From Rhodocyclaceae bacterium (GTDB lineage: Bacteria > Pseudomonadota > Gammaproteobacteria > Burkholderiales > Rhodocyclaceae), in NCBI GenBank assembly GCA_016791105.1, contig JAEUNM010000136.1, positions 31,983 through 95,982 on the forward strand: DNA of 64,000 nt. The letters run 5' to 3'. The translations under genes and the position numbers were made by a program. This document shows, one piece after another, positions 7,354-16,990 of this stretch. Every line of letters begins with the position of its first letter. Positions within the stretch are counted from its first letter, which is position 1. The notes below the pieces were generated by a model that saw only the letters and a program-made list of their open reading frames with translations, did no database searches and was not told the DNA's origin.

Positions 7354-10300
7354 CCTCTGCACCCGCGCGCAAATATCGCGGCCAGCGGCAGCGGCTGCAT
7401 GGGTAGCGCGGCACCTGGCGGCGGCCCGGCATCGGGTGGCGCTGCCGCCCCCAGCAAACCGCGTGCAGAGGGCGGAAAGCCGCCGCGCCCGCCCTGCACG
7501 AAAGAACTACCGGCGCCGGGCCGGCACGGACTGCGGCCCAGTTCGCCGGTATCGATGGCGCGCACGCTAAGTCCGGTCAAACTGCCGGATATGTCCAGTA
7601 CCGGCGCCGTTACGTCGATTTGCCCGCTCACGCCGGTGGGCGCGGCAGCCTGGATCACGTTGAGGCCGAACTGGAAGGGCTCGAAACTGAACGGCGTGTC
7701 GCCGCCGACGAACAGGCTGTTGCCGCTGGGTACCAGCATTTGCACATTGATGCCCACATTGCCGCCGCTGGCATCGGGCGCAGCCGTATTGGCCTGGATG
7801 AAGCCGGTATTCATGACCAGACCTTTTGCATCGATTGCGATATCGCCGCCATTGCCGCTCAGTCCGCTGACCGACGTGGTGATTTGCGAATTATCGAGCA
7901 CCACCACCGCATTCGGGGCGTTGATCACGATCGCCCCGCCATTGCCCAGATTGGCGCTGGTGGAAATGCTGCTGGGGTCCAGCCACAGCATCTGGCCGAC
8001 TTCCAGATAAATGCTGCTGGCCGACACATTGCCCGTGGACGCAGCCGTAATCGAAGCATTTTTGAGTGTGACGACAGGTGCGCGCAGGCCGATCACCGAA
8101 GGCGTGAGCAGCGACGGGTCATCGACTTCGGCGTCATTGGCGATGGATAGCGTGCCGCCGTCGGCGAGCGCGACGCTGCCGCGGACAGCAATGCCCAGCG
8201 TACCCGTTTGTCCGGAACTGCCGCTGTAAGCCTTGCTGGAAATGGCCGATCCGGCGCCGGACACACTGAGCGTATCGGCCGACACATACACGTCACCGGC
8301 GCGGCCGAATGAGCGCGTGTCGGACGACACCGTGGCGCCGCGCAGCACGCTCATGGCGGTATCGGCATGCGCGCTCACGATGCCGGCGTTGCCACCGCCC
8401 AGCGCGTCGCTCGATATGTAGGCAAAACTATCGCCGCCATCCACTTCCAGCGACCCGGCCCACACCGTCACATTGCCGGCATTGCCGATCGAATAGGTGT
8501 CCGACGACACCGAACCGCCATTGGCGACGCGCATGGCGCCGGCCACATCCACCGTGACGGAACCGGCTTCGCCGCCGCCGACCGCGTCGCTGGACACATA
8601 GGTGAACGTGCCGCCGCCATCGACCACCAGCGACCCGGCGCGCACGCTCACGTTGCCGGCATCGCCGAAGGAGTAGGTGTCGGACGACACTTGCGAGCCA
8701 TTCAATACGCTCATCGCGCCATCCACCTGCACGGATACCGAGCCGGCGTTGCCGTCGCCGCGCGCGTCGCTGGAAATTTTGCTGCGCTCGTCCAGGGTCA
8801 GGCTGCCGGCCAGTACCGTGACGTCGCCGCCGGTGCCGACCGAATAGGTGTTGGACGATACGACCGACCCGGCGACGAGCCGCATGTCGCCCGCGACCTC
8901 GACGTAAATGGAGCCGGCGTCGCCCGCCCCGGTGGCTTCGCTCAAAATGTTCGAGCCGTCCAGGCTGAGCGAGCCGGCGCGCACGCTCACATTGCCGGCC
9001 CGCCCGTCCGACGTGTCGTTGGACGATATCGCCGAATTGCCGCTCACGGCGAGCGCGCCATCGACCCGCACGTCCACCGTACCGGCATCGCCCTGGCCGC
9101 TGGAATCGCTGGAAATATGCGATTCCGCATCCAGCACGAGGCTGCCGGCCCGCACCAACACATTGCCGGCATTGCCGAAGGCCTGCGCATTCGAAGTTAT
9201 GTTGGCGCGGTTGGTCATGATCAGATCGCCCGTCACCGCGACATCCACCACGCCGCCGTCGCCGTCGCTGCGCGCGTCGCTGGACACCTTGGCATCGGTA
9301 TCCATCACCAGCGTGCCGGCGCTCACCGTCACACTGCCGGCATTGCCGAACGAGTAGGTGTCGGACGACACGGTGGCGGTATTGCTCATGCTCATGGCAC
9401 CGCTCACCACCACGCTCACCGCACCGGCGTCACCAAAACCCAGGGAATCGCTCGAAATATAGGAAAGCCCCACGTCGCCGCCATCGATGCTGAGCGAGCC
9501 GGCGCGCACGCTCACGCTGCCGGCGGCACCGCCGGCGTAGGTATCGGAGGACACCTTGCCGCGGTCCAGCACCTGCATGTCGCCGCTTACCGTGACCGTT
9601 ACCGGGCCTGCGTTGCCGGCGTCGGTCGAATCGCTGGATATGGCGGCAAACCCGGCCGAACCGCCTTCTATGCGCAGCGATCCGGCCGTCACCGTAACTG
9701 CGCCGGCATTGCCCCAGGAATAGGTATCCGATGCGATGCGCGACCCATCGGCGATGACCAGCTCGCCGGCTATCTGCACATGCACGGAGCCGGCATCGCC
9801 GTCCGAACCTTCCAGCGCGCTGGAGGTGATTTGCGACTGTTCCAGCGCGGCCGTGCCGGCGCTCACCTCTATGTTGCCGCCCTGGTTTCCGCTCAGCGAG
9901 GAAGCTTCGATCACGCTGAAATTGCTCATGCTCAAGCTGCCTTCGGCTCCCCCCACAGCACCGCCGAGCGCAACCTCGCGCGCCCCCGGGCGCCCCAGCG
10001 CGACTACCCGGACATCGCCGCCGTCGCTCGCGATGACGCCATTGTCCATGTGCACGTCGCCCGCCACGATGTCCATGGCTTGCCCGGCGCTGGCAAGCAC
10101 GGCGCCGTCGAGGATATTCACCGTTGCGCGCGCGGCGCCCAGAAAACCGAATGCTTCCGGCGCGGCGCTGGAAAAGGTGCTGGCGTTGGTGGTGTCGGCG
10201 TATAAGCGGCCGTCGGGAAATTTCAGGTAATCGGCCGTGCTGACGTGAAACGCGGCCGGCACGTCGAGTGCCGCGCCGTCGCCGAAGGTGACGCCGGCCG

Positions 10301-10700
10301 GGTTGATGAAATAGAAATTCGGCGCGCTGCCGGTACTGCCCGGGTCTATGCCCAACAGACCGTTGATGCTCGATACCGTACCGCCGGTTACGCGCGCGAT
10401 CAGGTTTTGCGCGGCGGCCGCGAGCGTGAACAATGCCGCGTCACCGCTGCCCAGATCGAAGCGCGAAAAGCTCTGGAACACATTGCCGCCGGCACGCCGG
10501 CCATAGCTTTCCGGTATCGCAATCAGTTGGTAATTGACGCCGTTGCGCAGCACATTTCCGGCCGGCGCCAGCGCCGTCGTGGGGCCGCTGCCTATGCTGC
10601 CGTCGCGCACGATGCTGGAAGCGGCAAAGGCCCCCTGCAGCGCCAGCAGCAGCGGCAGCGCGGCGCATAGCCGGCGCCGCGCAGTGGTTGTGTTATTCAT
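7350..10700 (-). CDS. TpsA-type filamentous haemagglutinin-like exoprotein
   Basis: The 1116-residue secreted protein begins with a Sec signal (RRRLCAALPLLLALQGAFA) and an N-terminal TPS/haemagglutination-activity domain (about residues 30-150; NYQLIAIPES, NLIARVTGG and FYFINPAGVTFGDGA are typical). Residues of roughly 280-850 are tandem repeats around SSDTYSxGxAGxVxVxAGSL, expected to form a beta-helix. The tail has Cys within RSPCRPGAGSSF followed by GRGGFPPS, a motif remembered from cyanobacterial FHA-type proteins. GAGG 6 bases upstream supports ATG 10700; a GTG at 10712 overlapping the CHAT stop is the alternative. It lies 8 bases after the CHAT gene. Confidence 0.88.
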   Translation of the reverse strand: MNNTTTARRRLCAALPLLLALQGAFAASSIVRDGSIGSGPTTALAPAGNVLRNGVNYQLIAIPESYGRRAGGNVFQSFSRFDLGSGDAALFTLAAAAQNLIARVTGGTVSSINGLLGIDPGSTGSAPNFYFINPAGVTFGDGAALDVPAAFHVSTADYLKFPDGRLYADTTNASTFSSAAPEAFGFLGAARATVNILDGAVLASAGQAMDIVAGDVHMDNGVIASDGGDVRVVALGRPGAREVALGGAVGGAEGSLSMSNFSVIEASSLSGNQGGNIEVSAGTAALEQSQITSSALEGSDGDAGSVHVQIAGELVIADGSRIASDTYSWGNAGAVTVTAGSLRIEGGSAGFAAISSDSTDAGNAGPVTVTVSGDMQVLDRGKVSSDTYAGGAAGSVSVRAGSLSIDGGDVGLSYISSDSLGFGDAGAVSVVVSGAMSMSNTATVSSDTYSFGNAGSVTVSAGTLVMDTDAKVSSDARSDGDGGVVDVAVTGDLIMTNRANITSNAQAFGNAGNVLVRAGSLVLDAESHISSDSSGQGDAGTVDVRVDGALAVSGNSAISSNDTSDGRAGNVSVRAGSLSLDGSNILSEATGAGDAGSIYVEVAGDMRLVAGSVVSSNTYSVGTGGDVTVLAGSLTLDERSKISSDARGDGNAGSVSVQVDGAMSVLNGSQVSSDTYSFGDAGNVSVRAGSLVVDGGGTFTYVSSDAVGGGEAGSVTVDVAGAMRVANGGSVSSDTYSIGNAGNVTVWAGSLEVDGGDSFAYISSDALGGGNAGIVSAHADTAMSVLRGATVSSDTRSFGRAGDVYVSADTLSVSGAGSAISSKAYSGSSGQTGTLGIAVRGSVALADGGTLSIANDAEVDDPSLLTPSVIGLRAPVVTLKNASITAASTGNVSASSIYLEVGQMLWLDPSSISTSANLGNGGAIVINAPNAVVVLDNSQITTSVSGLSGNGGDIAIDAKGLVMNTGFIQANTAAPDASGGNVGINVQMLVPSGNSLFVGGDTPFSFEPFQFGLNVIQAAAPTGVSGQIDVTAPVLDISGSLTGLSVRAIDTGELGRSPCRPGAGSSFVQGGRGGFPPSARGLLGAAAPPDAGPPPGAALPMQPLPLAAIFARGCRG
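7880..9900 (-). repeat. Coding tandem repeats of the TpsA stalk
   Basis: Repeats with a period of roughly 45 codons encode SSDT(Y)SxGNAGxVxVxAGSLxxDGG units. In the plus-strand text the phrases for the SSD turns and the AGSL strands recur with synonymous and non-synonymous drift, so these are old protein repeats under coding constraint and not a recent DNA array. Boundaries are approximate. Confidence 0.7.
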
Positions 10701-10708
10701 GGGCGGCC

Positions 10709-12997
10709 TCACTGCCAGTTACCGATCAGCACGAAGGGCGCCCAATAAAACGGGTCGCGCAATTCGGCATCCGCCAACAGCGCCAATTGCGCCGCGCGCA
10801 GCGCTTCGGTCTTGGACAGACCTTGCTGCGCAATCCCTTCGTAAAAGCGTTTCATGAGCGCTTTGGCGGCATTGTCCTCGACCGGCCACAGGGTGCCGAC
10901 CACGCTGCGGGCACGTGCCTTGATCGCCGCGCCGGAAATGCCCAGCGGTGCGCGCTCATTGCCTTCGGCCGTTTCGCAGGCCGACAGGGTGAGTAGTTCT
11001 ATGGGCGCCTGCTGGAATTTTTCCGCCTGCAACATGGCCTGCAAATCATTCACCTTGAGCAGGTCGTCGTAAGTCATGATGAAACTGGTTTCCGCGCTGC
11101 CGCCGAAAATTCCGTGCGAGGCGATATGTACGATACGAAATTCGCCGGTTTCGGCTTCGTCGCGGAATTGCCCCAAGGTGAACTGGGCGTCCAGCAAAGT
11201 GCGCCCCTGCAATATGCCGGACAGGGCCTGTACTTCTTCGCGCACACCGGGCAGGGCCAGGCGCGCGCGCAAATCTTCCATCTGGCGCAGTTTGTCACCC
11301 GCACTGAGGCCGCGCACCGCGCGCATTGGGCGTTTTGCGGCCAGCCCGCGCGAGGGCGGCGCCGTGTCGACGTCTCCCAGCACCTGCCCGGCCAGGGTGG
11401 CGTCGAGCTTCCCCACCACCGGCCCCGGTTCAGCCATGCCCAGCACCAGGGCGCGCTTGTCGCGCGCGGCCGGATTGCCCACATTGGTGAGGCTGAGCCC
11501 GGTGACCAGCGATACCGCGTAGCGCTCCACCGCAAAGCGCCGGCCGTCGTGCAGCGCGCCCAGGGGCACCAGACGCAGCGCGCCATCCGGCACCACCACC
11601 AGCGAGCGGATATGCTGGGCTTGCAAATCCTTTTCTATCGGCGCCAGCAGCCAGCCATCGAGTTCGCGCGCGCGGCTCATGTATTCCGGCAGGCCGTTGC
11701 GCAAGGCCTGGGCAAATTCGACAGCCACCTTGCGCACCTTGGCGGCATCGACGCCAACGCTACGCAGCTCGATACCGGCGGGCGTTTTCAATAGCAATTC
11801 CAGGCGGCCGGCGAACATGAGCGGATACAGCACGGCGGTATCCGCCGGCAGGCCGTGCGCACCGGCGCCCTGTATGGCTTCGACGGAACAGCGGTCGCCC
11901 AGAAAATCCTGCAATTCGCTCTGGCGCGTCAATTCCACCGCCTCGACCGCGCGCGCGAGGCGCGCCTGCCGCGCGGTGGCCGGCAAGCCATCCAGCCGGC
12001 GCAACAGCAGATCGGCATAGCCCATATATAGGGGCTCCAGCGTGGCGCTGAATGAAGAACGGCCGTCCTCATATTCGATAGGAAGGTCCTGGCGCACGCT
12101 TTCGACCAGATTTACAGCGCGCATATAGGCCGCCAGGGCTGCGTCTGCGTCGCCCGCGGCGGCGGCCAGGCGCGCCTCGCGCCATTCCAGCGCAATGCGC
12201 AAATCCGCCACCGCCACGCCCTGGGCCGTATCGGCACGGCGTTTGCCTTGTCGCGTCAGGGTGAGCGCGTCGGCGGCGCGGCCCTGGTCTTCGTAAATTT
12301 GCGCCAGCAAATCCAGCGCTTCGATTTCGCCGCGCGCATCGCCCGCTTCGGCCGCCAGACGGCGCGCGCTGTCGGCATGGCGCCAGGCCAGTTGCAGCGC
12401 CGGCTTGCCGCCGGCTTGGGCCATATTCCTGGCCTGTTCGCCCAGATTGAGTTCTGCGCGCAGCCAGCGCGCCGGCTCGCCGGCATTTGCGATGCGCTGC
12501 GACACCGCCTGCAGCGCGGCAAGCCGCTCCGCCGCCGGCGCCAGCCGCGCCAGATTGAGCGCCGCGTTGATGGCGATTTCCGCCGCATCGGGCGCCAGCG
12601 CCAGGGCCTCGCGATAGCGCGACTCGGCCAGCCGCGCGTCGCGCTGCATGAGCGCCAGATTGCCAAGGTAGAGCGCATAACGTGCGCGCGCCACACCGGC
12701 ATGGGCGGCCAGCGCACGTTCCAGCATGCCGTGCGCGGCCGCGAAATCGTGCGCCTGCAATGCCGTAATGCCCAGTTCGCCTTCGGCGCGGGCGCGCGCC
12801 GCGTCCGTCGGTGCCGCGGCGAGCAAGGCCTGAAGCTGCTCGCTTGCCTGCCGCAACTGCCCCTGTTCGCGGGCGCGAACTGCAGCGCTCAAGGACTGGT
12901 CCCAGGCCGCGTCGTCCGCTGCTGCTGCGCTGCTCGCGCACAAAATTGCGATCACCGCGAGCATCGATTGCAGCAGCCGTTTTCCTGCGCGTCGCAT
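10709..12997 (-). CDS. Exported TPR-CHAT domain protein (caspase-like peptidase)
   Basis: The 762-residue product starts with a clear Sec signal (LLQSMLAVIAILCASSAAAADD), placing it in the periplasm or outside. Residues about 35-330 are Ala/Arg-rich helical TPR-like repeats. The C-terminal CHAT domain (about 480-762) contains the catalytic dyad: His near residue 628 in HIASHG and Cys near 674 in LSACETA, with the family's ending FYWAPFVLIGNW. AAGGA 8 bases before ATG 12997 decides the start over an Arg-rich upstream extension. It is the first gene of the operon with tpsA and tpsB. CHAT proteins are separase/caspase-like; the substrate here is unknown, and the adjacent TpsA is the natural candidate. 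Confidence 0.85.
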   Translation of the reverse strand: MRRAGKRLLQSMLAVIAILCASSAAAADDAAWDQSLSAAVRAREQGQLRQASEQLQALLAAAPTDAARARAEGELGITALQAHDFAAAHGMLERALAAHAGVARARYALYLGNLALMQRDARLAESRYREALALAPDAAEIAINAALNLARLAPAAERLAALQAVSQRIANAGEPARWLRAELNLGEQARNMAQAGGKPALQLAWRHADSARRLAAEAGDARGEIEALDLLAQIYEDQGRAADALTLTRQGKRRADTAQGVAVADLRIALEWREARLAAAAGDADAALAAYMRAVNLVESVRQDLPIEYEDGRSSFSATLEPLYMGYADLLLRRLDGLPATARQARLARAVEAVELTRQSELQDFLGDRCSVEAIQGAGAHGLPADTAVLYPLMFAGRLELLLKTPAGIELRSVGVDAAKVRKVAVEFAQALRNGLPEYMSRARELDGWLLAPIEKDLQAQHIRSLVVVPDGALRLVPLGALHDGRRFAVERYAVSLVTGLSLTNVGNPAARDKRALVLGMAEPGPVVGKLDATLAGQVLGDVDTAPPSRGLAAKRPMRAVRGLSAGDKLRQMEDLRARLALPGVREEVQALSGILQGRTLLDAQFTLGQFRDEAETGEFRIVHIASHGIFGGSAETSFIMTYDDLLKVNDLQAMLQAEKFQQAPIELLTLSACETAEGNERAPLGISGAAIKARARSVVGTLWPVEDNAAKALMKRFYEGIAQQGLSKTEALRAAQLALLADAELRDPFYWAPFVLIGNWQ

Positions 12998-13337
12998 CAC
13001 GCTATTCCTTTGCGAAATTGCCGGGCATGTCAGGCGTCGTCGGGCCCGCCGCCTCGATGCATCAAGCATAGATAGCACGAAAATCACGGCTGCATCAAGT
13101 TCGCTCGCCCCCATCGCTCAGTTGCCGGCTGACGCATTGTGGCCCGGGCGGGTCGTTACGGCTACCGTAATTTTCCCGCACGACGGGAAAAACTGATATA
13201 TCAAAAAACCGTGCCGGGGCGCGCTGACAGGTCGCCTCACGAGCATCGAGTGCATCGGTGCTGCCGGTTTCCCGACGCGTGCGCAATTTCGAGTACCGGC
13301 GTATTCATGCACAGCGGGCGCAGATCGAGGATGCAAT
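12998..13337. promoter_or_regulatory. Divergent intergenic region with two adjacent inverted repeats
   Basis: This 340-base gap separates the minus-strand CHAT operon from the plus-strand DUF262 gene. Two inverted repeats stand back to back: TTACGG-CTA-CCGTAA (13156-13170) and TTTTCCCG-CACGA-CGGGAAAA (13171-13191). Either could be an operator; the second could also act as a short bidirectional hairpin. No gene was found here. Confidence 0.5.
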
Positions 13338-15053
13338 ATGGCCGCCACCAATTTCAAGACCGAGAACAATACCTTCCGGAAGTTGATCGGAAACGGGCTT
13401 ACCTACCAGATTCCCCGTTTTCAGCGCGATTACAGCTGGAACAGCGAAGAGTGGGAAGATCTTTGGACGGATCTGCAGGACAGCTTGAAAGTAGGCGGAG
13501 AACCCGCGCATTACATGGGCTACCTGGTGCTTCAATCCGCTGACGACAAGACCTTCGACGTGATCGACGGCCAGCAACGGCTCACCACCATCAGCATCAT
13601 CGTTCTGGCTGTTCTGAAAAATCTGCAGCGGCTTATCAAGGACGGCACAGAGGCGCAGGCAAATCAGCGCCGCATGGATCAGATTCAGCAAACCTATGTG
13701 GGCTATCTGGACCCGGTTACGCTGCTGGCACGCCCTAAACTCACTTTGAATCGCAACAACAACAATTACTTCCAGAACTATCTGGTACCACTAGGCCATC
13801 TGCCGCAGCGCGGATTGCGCGCCTCGGAACATTTGCTGCGCAAGGCCTTCGAGTGGTTCGACAAACAGGTGGCGGCCCATCTGAAGGCATCCAGCGGTGA
13901 CGCCGGGATGCGCCTTGCCCAGTTGGTTGAAAATCTGAGTGACCGCCTGTTTTTTACCGTCATTACCGTTACCGACGAATTGAACGCCTACAAGGTGTTC
14001 GAAACGCTGAATGCCCGCGGCGTTCGCCTGTCCGCCACCGATCTGCTGAAGAACTATCTGTTCTCGGTGCTGGACCGGGGCGGAGATTGCGAACACGAGC
14101 TGCGCGGTCTGGAAGAACGCTGGGAGGCAATCGTCGGCCGCCTGCAGGCCGAAAATTTCCCGGACTTTCTGCGTGTGCACTGGAACAGCCGGCGTGCCTT
14201 CGCGCGCCAGTCGGATCTGTTCAAAATCATCAGCCGCCAGGTCGGCACACGCGAAACCGTGTTCCAGTTGCTGCGCGACATGGAAGAAGATCTGGATACC
14301 TACCTGGCATTGTCATCACCGGAAGCGTCCGACTGGACACCGGATGACAAACATCACGCCGGGGTATTGAAAACGTTCCGGGTGCGCCAACCTTTCGCCC
14401 TGCTGCTGGCCGCAAAGCGGCGTTTTCCAGCCGCGGATTTCACCGGCCTGTTACGTGCCACGGTGGTCATTTCGCTGCGATTCAACGTAATCTGCAACTA
14501 CAGCACCGCCGAGCAGGAACGCACCTACAACGCGGTGGCGGAGCGGATCGCGCACGCGGAACTATCCTCGCTGGCAGCGGCATTGCCCGCGATGCGCAAC
14601 GTCTATCCTGACGACGCAGCGTTTGCGGCCGCCTTCACGGACAAGGTGATACGCACGACCGATACGCGCAACAATCGGGTAGTGCGCCTGATTTTGTGCG
14701 CGATCGAAAAACACCTGTCCAACAATGACTACAGCTTCAGCAGCGACAGTTTCGGGATCGAGCACGTGCTGCCGCAGAACGCACCGGATGGGTGGGGCGG
14801 GTTCAGCAATGACGAGGCGGATGCGCTCATCTACCGGCTCGGCAACATGAGCTTGCTGCAAACTGGCGCGAACCGCGACCTTGGGACACAGGCCTACGCG
14901 CAGCGGCGACCAGTTTATGAGCAAAGCGGGTTTGCGATTACGCGCAAGCTGGCGGAAGACAACGCCGATTGGTCGCCGGAACGCATCGCTGCCAGGCAGA
15001 AATGGATGGCCGTTCAGGCCGCAGCAATCTGGCGCCTTGCCCAGCTGAGCTGA
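13338..15053 (+). CDS. DUF262/DUF1524 protein, GmrSD-type type IV restriction enzyme
   Basis: The 571-residue single chain has an N-terminal DUF262 (GmrS-like) domain with YQIPRFQRDYSW and the hallmark VIDGQQRLTT (about residues 20-90), a long helical middle, and a C-terminal DUF1524 (GmrD-like, HNH-type nuclease) with IEHVLPQ near residue 475 and LGNMSLL with a downstream Asn. Family members cut DNA carrying modified, often glucosylated, cytosines, using NTP hydrolysis through DUF262. GAGG seven bases before the ATG supports the start. It stands alone on the plus strand next to an AAA/DUF4276 pair 2 kb away, consistent with a small defence patch. Confidence 0.85.
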   Translation: MAATNFKTENNTFRKLIGNGLTYQIPRFQRDYSWNSEEWEDLWTDLQDSLKVGGEPAHYMGYLVLQSADDKTFDVIDGQQRLTTISIIVLAVLKNLQRLIKDGTEAQANQRRMDQIQQTYVGYLDPVTLLARPKLTLNRNNNNYFQNYLVPLGHLPQRGLRASEHLLRKAFEWFDKQVAAHLKASSGDAGMRLAQLVENLSDRLFFTVITVTDELNAYKVFETLNARGVRLSATDLLKNYLFSVLDRGGDCEHELRGLEERWEAIVGRLQAENFPDFLRVHWNSRRAFARQSDLFKIISRQVGTRETVFQLLRDMEEDLDTYLALSSPEASDWTPDDKHHAGVLKTFRVRQPFALLLAAKRRFPAADFTGLLRATVVISLRFNVICNYSTAEQERTYNAVAERIAHAELSSLAAALPAMRNVYPDDAAFAAAFTDKVIRTTDTRNNRVVRLILCAIEKHLSNNDYSFSSDSFGIEHVLPQNAPDGWGGFSNDEADALIYRLGNMSLLQTGANRDLGTQAYAQRRPVYEQSGFAITRKLAEDNADWSPERIAARQKWMAVQAAAIWRLAQLS

Positions 15054-15088
15054 GCGTACTCAAAGCGCTTGACGTACTGCCCACGCCG

Positions 15089-16369
15089 CTAACCGCTTTT
15101 GGGCGGCACACCCAGCGCCTCATACAAATTGCGCGTGTGGTCCTGCAATTTTCCCAGGCGGCGGCGGAAATGCAGCGCCACGCCGAATAGCGCCAGCGCC
15201 ATGGCGGCCAGGGCGATGCGCGCGCCCCAATGTTCCGCCACGCTGCCTGCGATCAGGCCGCCTATCGCCGCGGTACCCAGCACGGAGGCCGGAAACAGGG
15301 CCATCACGCGGCCGCGCAGATGGTCCGGCACCACGGTCTGCAATATCGTGTTGGCCGAGGCATTGAGCGAAATTTGCGCATAGCCGGTAATGAACATGAG
15401 TAGCGCTGCCAGCCACACTTCCTGCGTCGCGGCGAACCCCGCCAGAGCCAGCGCGGACAGCAGGCTGGCGCTGGCGGTTACGCCGGTCAGCCCGCGCACG
15501 CTGGCGCGCACCGCCAATTGCAGGCCGGCGGCAAGTGCGCCGCAGCCCGCCGCACCCAGCAGCAGACCCAGCGTATCCGGTCCGCCACGGAATTGATCGC
15601 GCGCCAGCGCAGGCATGAGCGCCGCATAGGGCGCGGCGAGGAAATTGGTGACCGCCACCTGCGTGAGCAAGGCGCGCACGGTGTGGGTGTCGCGCACGTA
15701 ACGCAGGCCGTCGCCGAATGCGCCGCGCAGTGCGCCCGCGGCGGCCACGCGCGGCGCCAGCGACAGCTTCAGCAGCGCGGCGATCACGGCCAGAAAGGAC
15801 AGCGCATTCATGGCGAAACAGGTGGCTTCGGAAGTTGCCGCCAGCAGCACGCCGGCCACCGGCGGCCCGACGAAGCGGGCGGTATTGAAACTGAGGGTAT
15901 TGAGCGCGATGGCATTGCTCAGGTCGGCGCGGTCCTCCACCAGTTGTCCGACCAGGGCATGGCGCAGAGGCGCATCCACGCTGTTCAATACGCCCAACAC
16001 CAGGGCCGCGGGCGGCAAATGCCAGGGCTCGATCCAGCCGAAGCTCGCCAGCACCGCCAGCACGGCGGCCTGTAACAGCATGAGCGATTGGGTAGTCAGC
16101 ATGAGCTTGCGGCGGTCGGCGCGATCGATCAGCACGCCCGACAGCGGCCCCACCACAAGTTGCGGCGCCTGCGTCAAAAAGGCCACGGCGCCCAATAACA
16201 GCGGCGAGCCGGTAAGCCGGTAAGCCAGCCACCCCATCGCAACTTGCTGAATCCAGGTGCCCAATAGCGACACACACTGGCCGAAAAAATACAGGCGGAA
16301 ATTGCGATGCCGCAAGGCGCGCCAGGGCATGGCGCGGGTTTGCGACGGGGGCGCGGCGGGCGCGTTCAT
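15089..16369 (-). CDS. Major facilitator superfamily transporter (EntS/MFS_3-like)
   Basis: The 426-residue inner-membrane protein has about 12 hydrophobic segments. The opening RALRHRNFRLYFFGQCVSLLGTWIQQVAMGWL and the loop GVLIDRADRRKLML are characteristic of the MFS_3 group, which includes the enterobactin exporter EntS and many drug exporters. GGAG before ATG 16369 decides the start over a 14-codon extension. It is convergent with the DUF262 gene, with a 35-base gap and no evident terminator. Substrate cannot be told from sequence. Confidence 0.8.
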   Translation of the reverse strand: MNAPAAPPSQTRAMPWRALRHRNFRLYFFGQCVSLLGTWIQQVAMGWLAYRLTGSPLLLGAVAFLTQAPQLVVGPLSGVLIDRADRRKLMLTTQSLMLLQAAVLAVLASFGWIEPWHLPPAALVLGVLNSVDAPLRHALVGQLVEDRADLSNAIALNTLSFNTARFVGPPVAGVLLAATSEATCFAMNALSFLAVIAALLKLSLAPRVAAAGALRGAFGDGLRYVRDTHTVRALLTQVAVTNFLAAPYAALMPALARDQFRGGPDTLGLLLGAAGCGALAAGLQLAVRASVRGLTGVTASASLLSALALAGFAATQEVWLAALLMFITGYAQISLNASANTILQTVVPDHLRGRVMALFPASVLGTAAIGGLIAGSVAEHWGARIALAAMALALFGVALHFRRRLGKLQDHTRNLYEALGVPPKSG

Positions 16370-16990
16370 GGGCGCTCCGGGGCGGAAGCGCTGCGCATGG
16401 GGCAAGCGCAAACAGTCGGTTCATGCATGGCGGAACATCACTAAGACCGGGCACCAGCACAGCCTCCGCCCCGGCGAGGCGGCAGGCGTGCCATGCCGCC
16501 ATGATGCCGCATAAAACGCCGGACAATGCGCCGTAACCATGCCGTGACCGCCGCCTCGATGGCAGCGTTTCGCGCCCGGGAAAATTTGGAAAACCGGGTC
16601 CAACTGTTAGACTTTGATCGCTCAGGCCGGATGCACCGCTGTCGCCGGGCAAGTGCGTGAATGCCGCTCACCCGATATGGGGCCGGACGGCGCCCGCTAC
16701 GTGCAAGCGAGCACGCCGCTCAAGCACCACAAGAAAAAAGGGAACGCTTGCGTATGTCTGGAACTGCGCATCGCGCTGGCGGGTTGAGGGAAGCTCGCCC
16801 ATGACGCCTAAGCCCGCGGCAGGGCTGCGTATCGACCACAAGCGGAAGCAGGTCGCCCGGGGCAGCCCGAAAATGAAACAACACGCCTGGCTTCGACCGC
16901 CGCCGCGGGTGCGCAAAAATACCTCAAAATCGAAATTGGGCTGCCGCCGGGCGGCCGCGTGGGCGCCGCACACAAATTGAGGCTCGAGCC
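16370..16990. other. 621-base stretch without a supportable gene
   Basis: Short open frames on both strands here have low-complexity Arg/Ala-rich translations and no family resemblance. The only likely functional parts are the upstream sequences of the minus-strand MFS gene (near 16380-16450) and of the plus-strand AAA ATPase gene. A decayed gene cannot be excluded. Confidence 0.4.

Noticed and set aside
7880..9900. Regular repeats considered as a CRISPR array
   Set aside because: Repeats are imperfect, in frame, about 135 bases long and encode protein repeats of the adhesin; there are no constant repeats with unique spacers.
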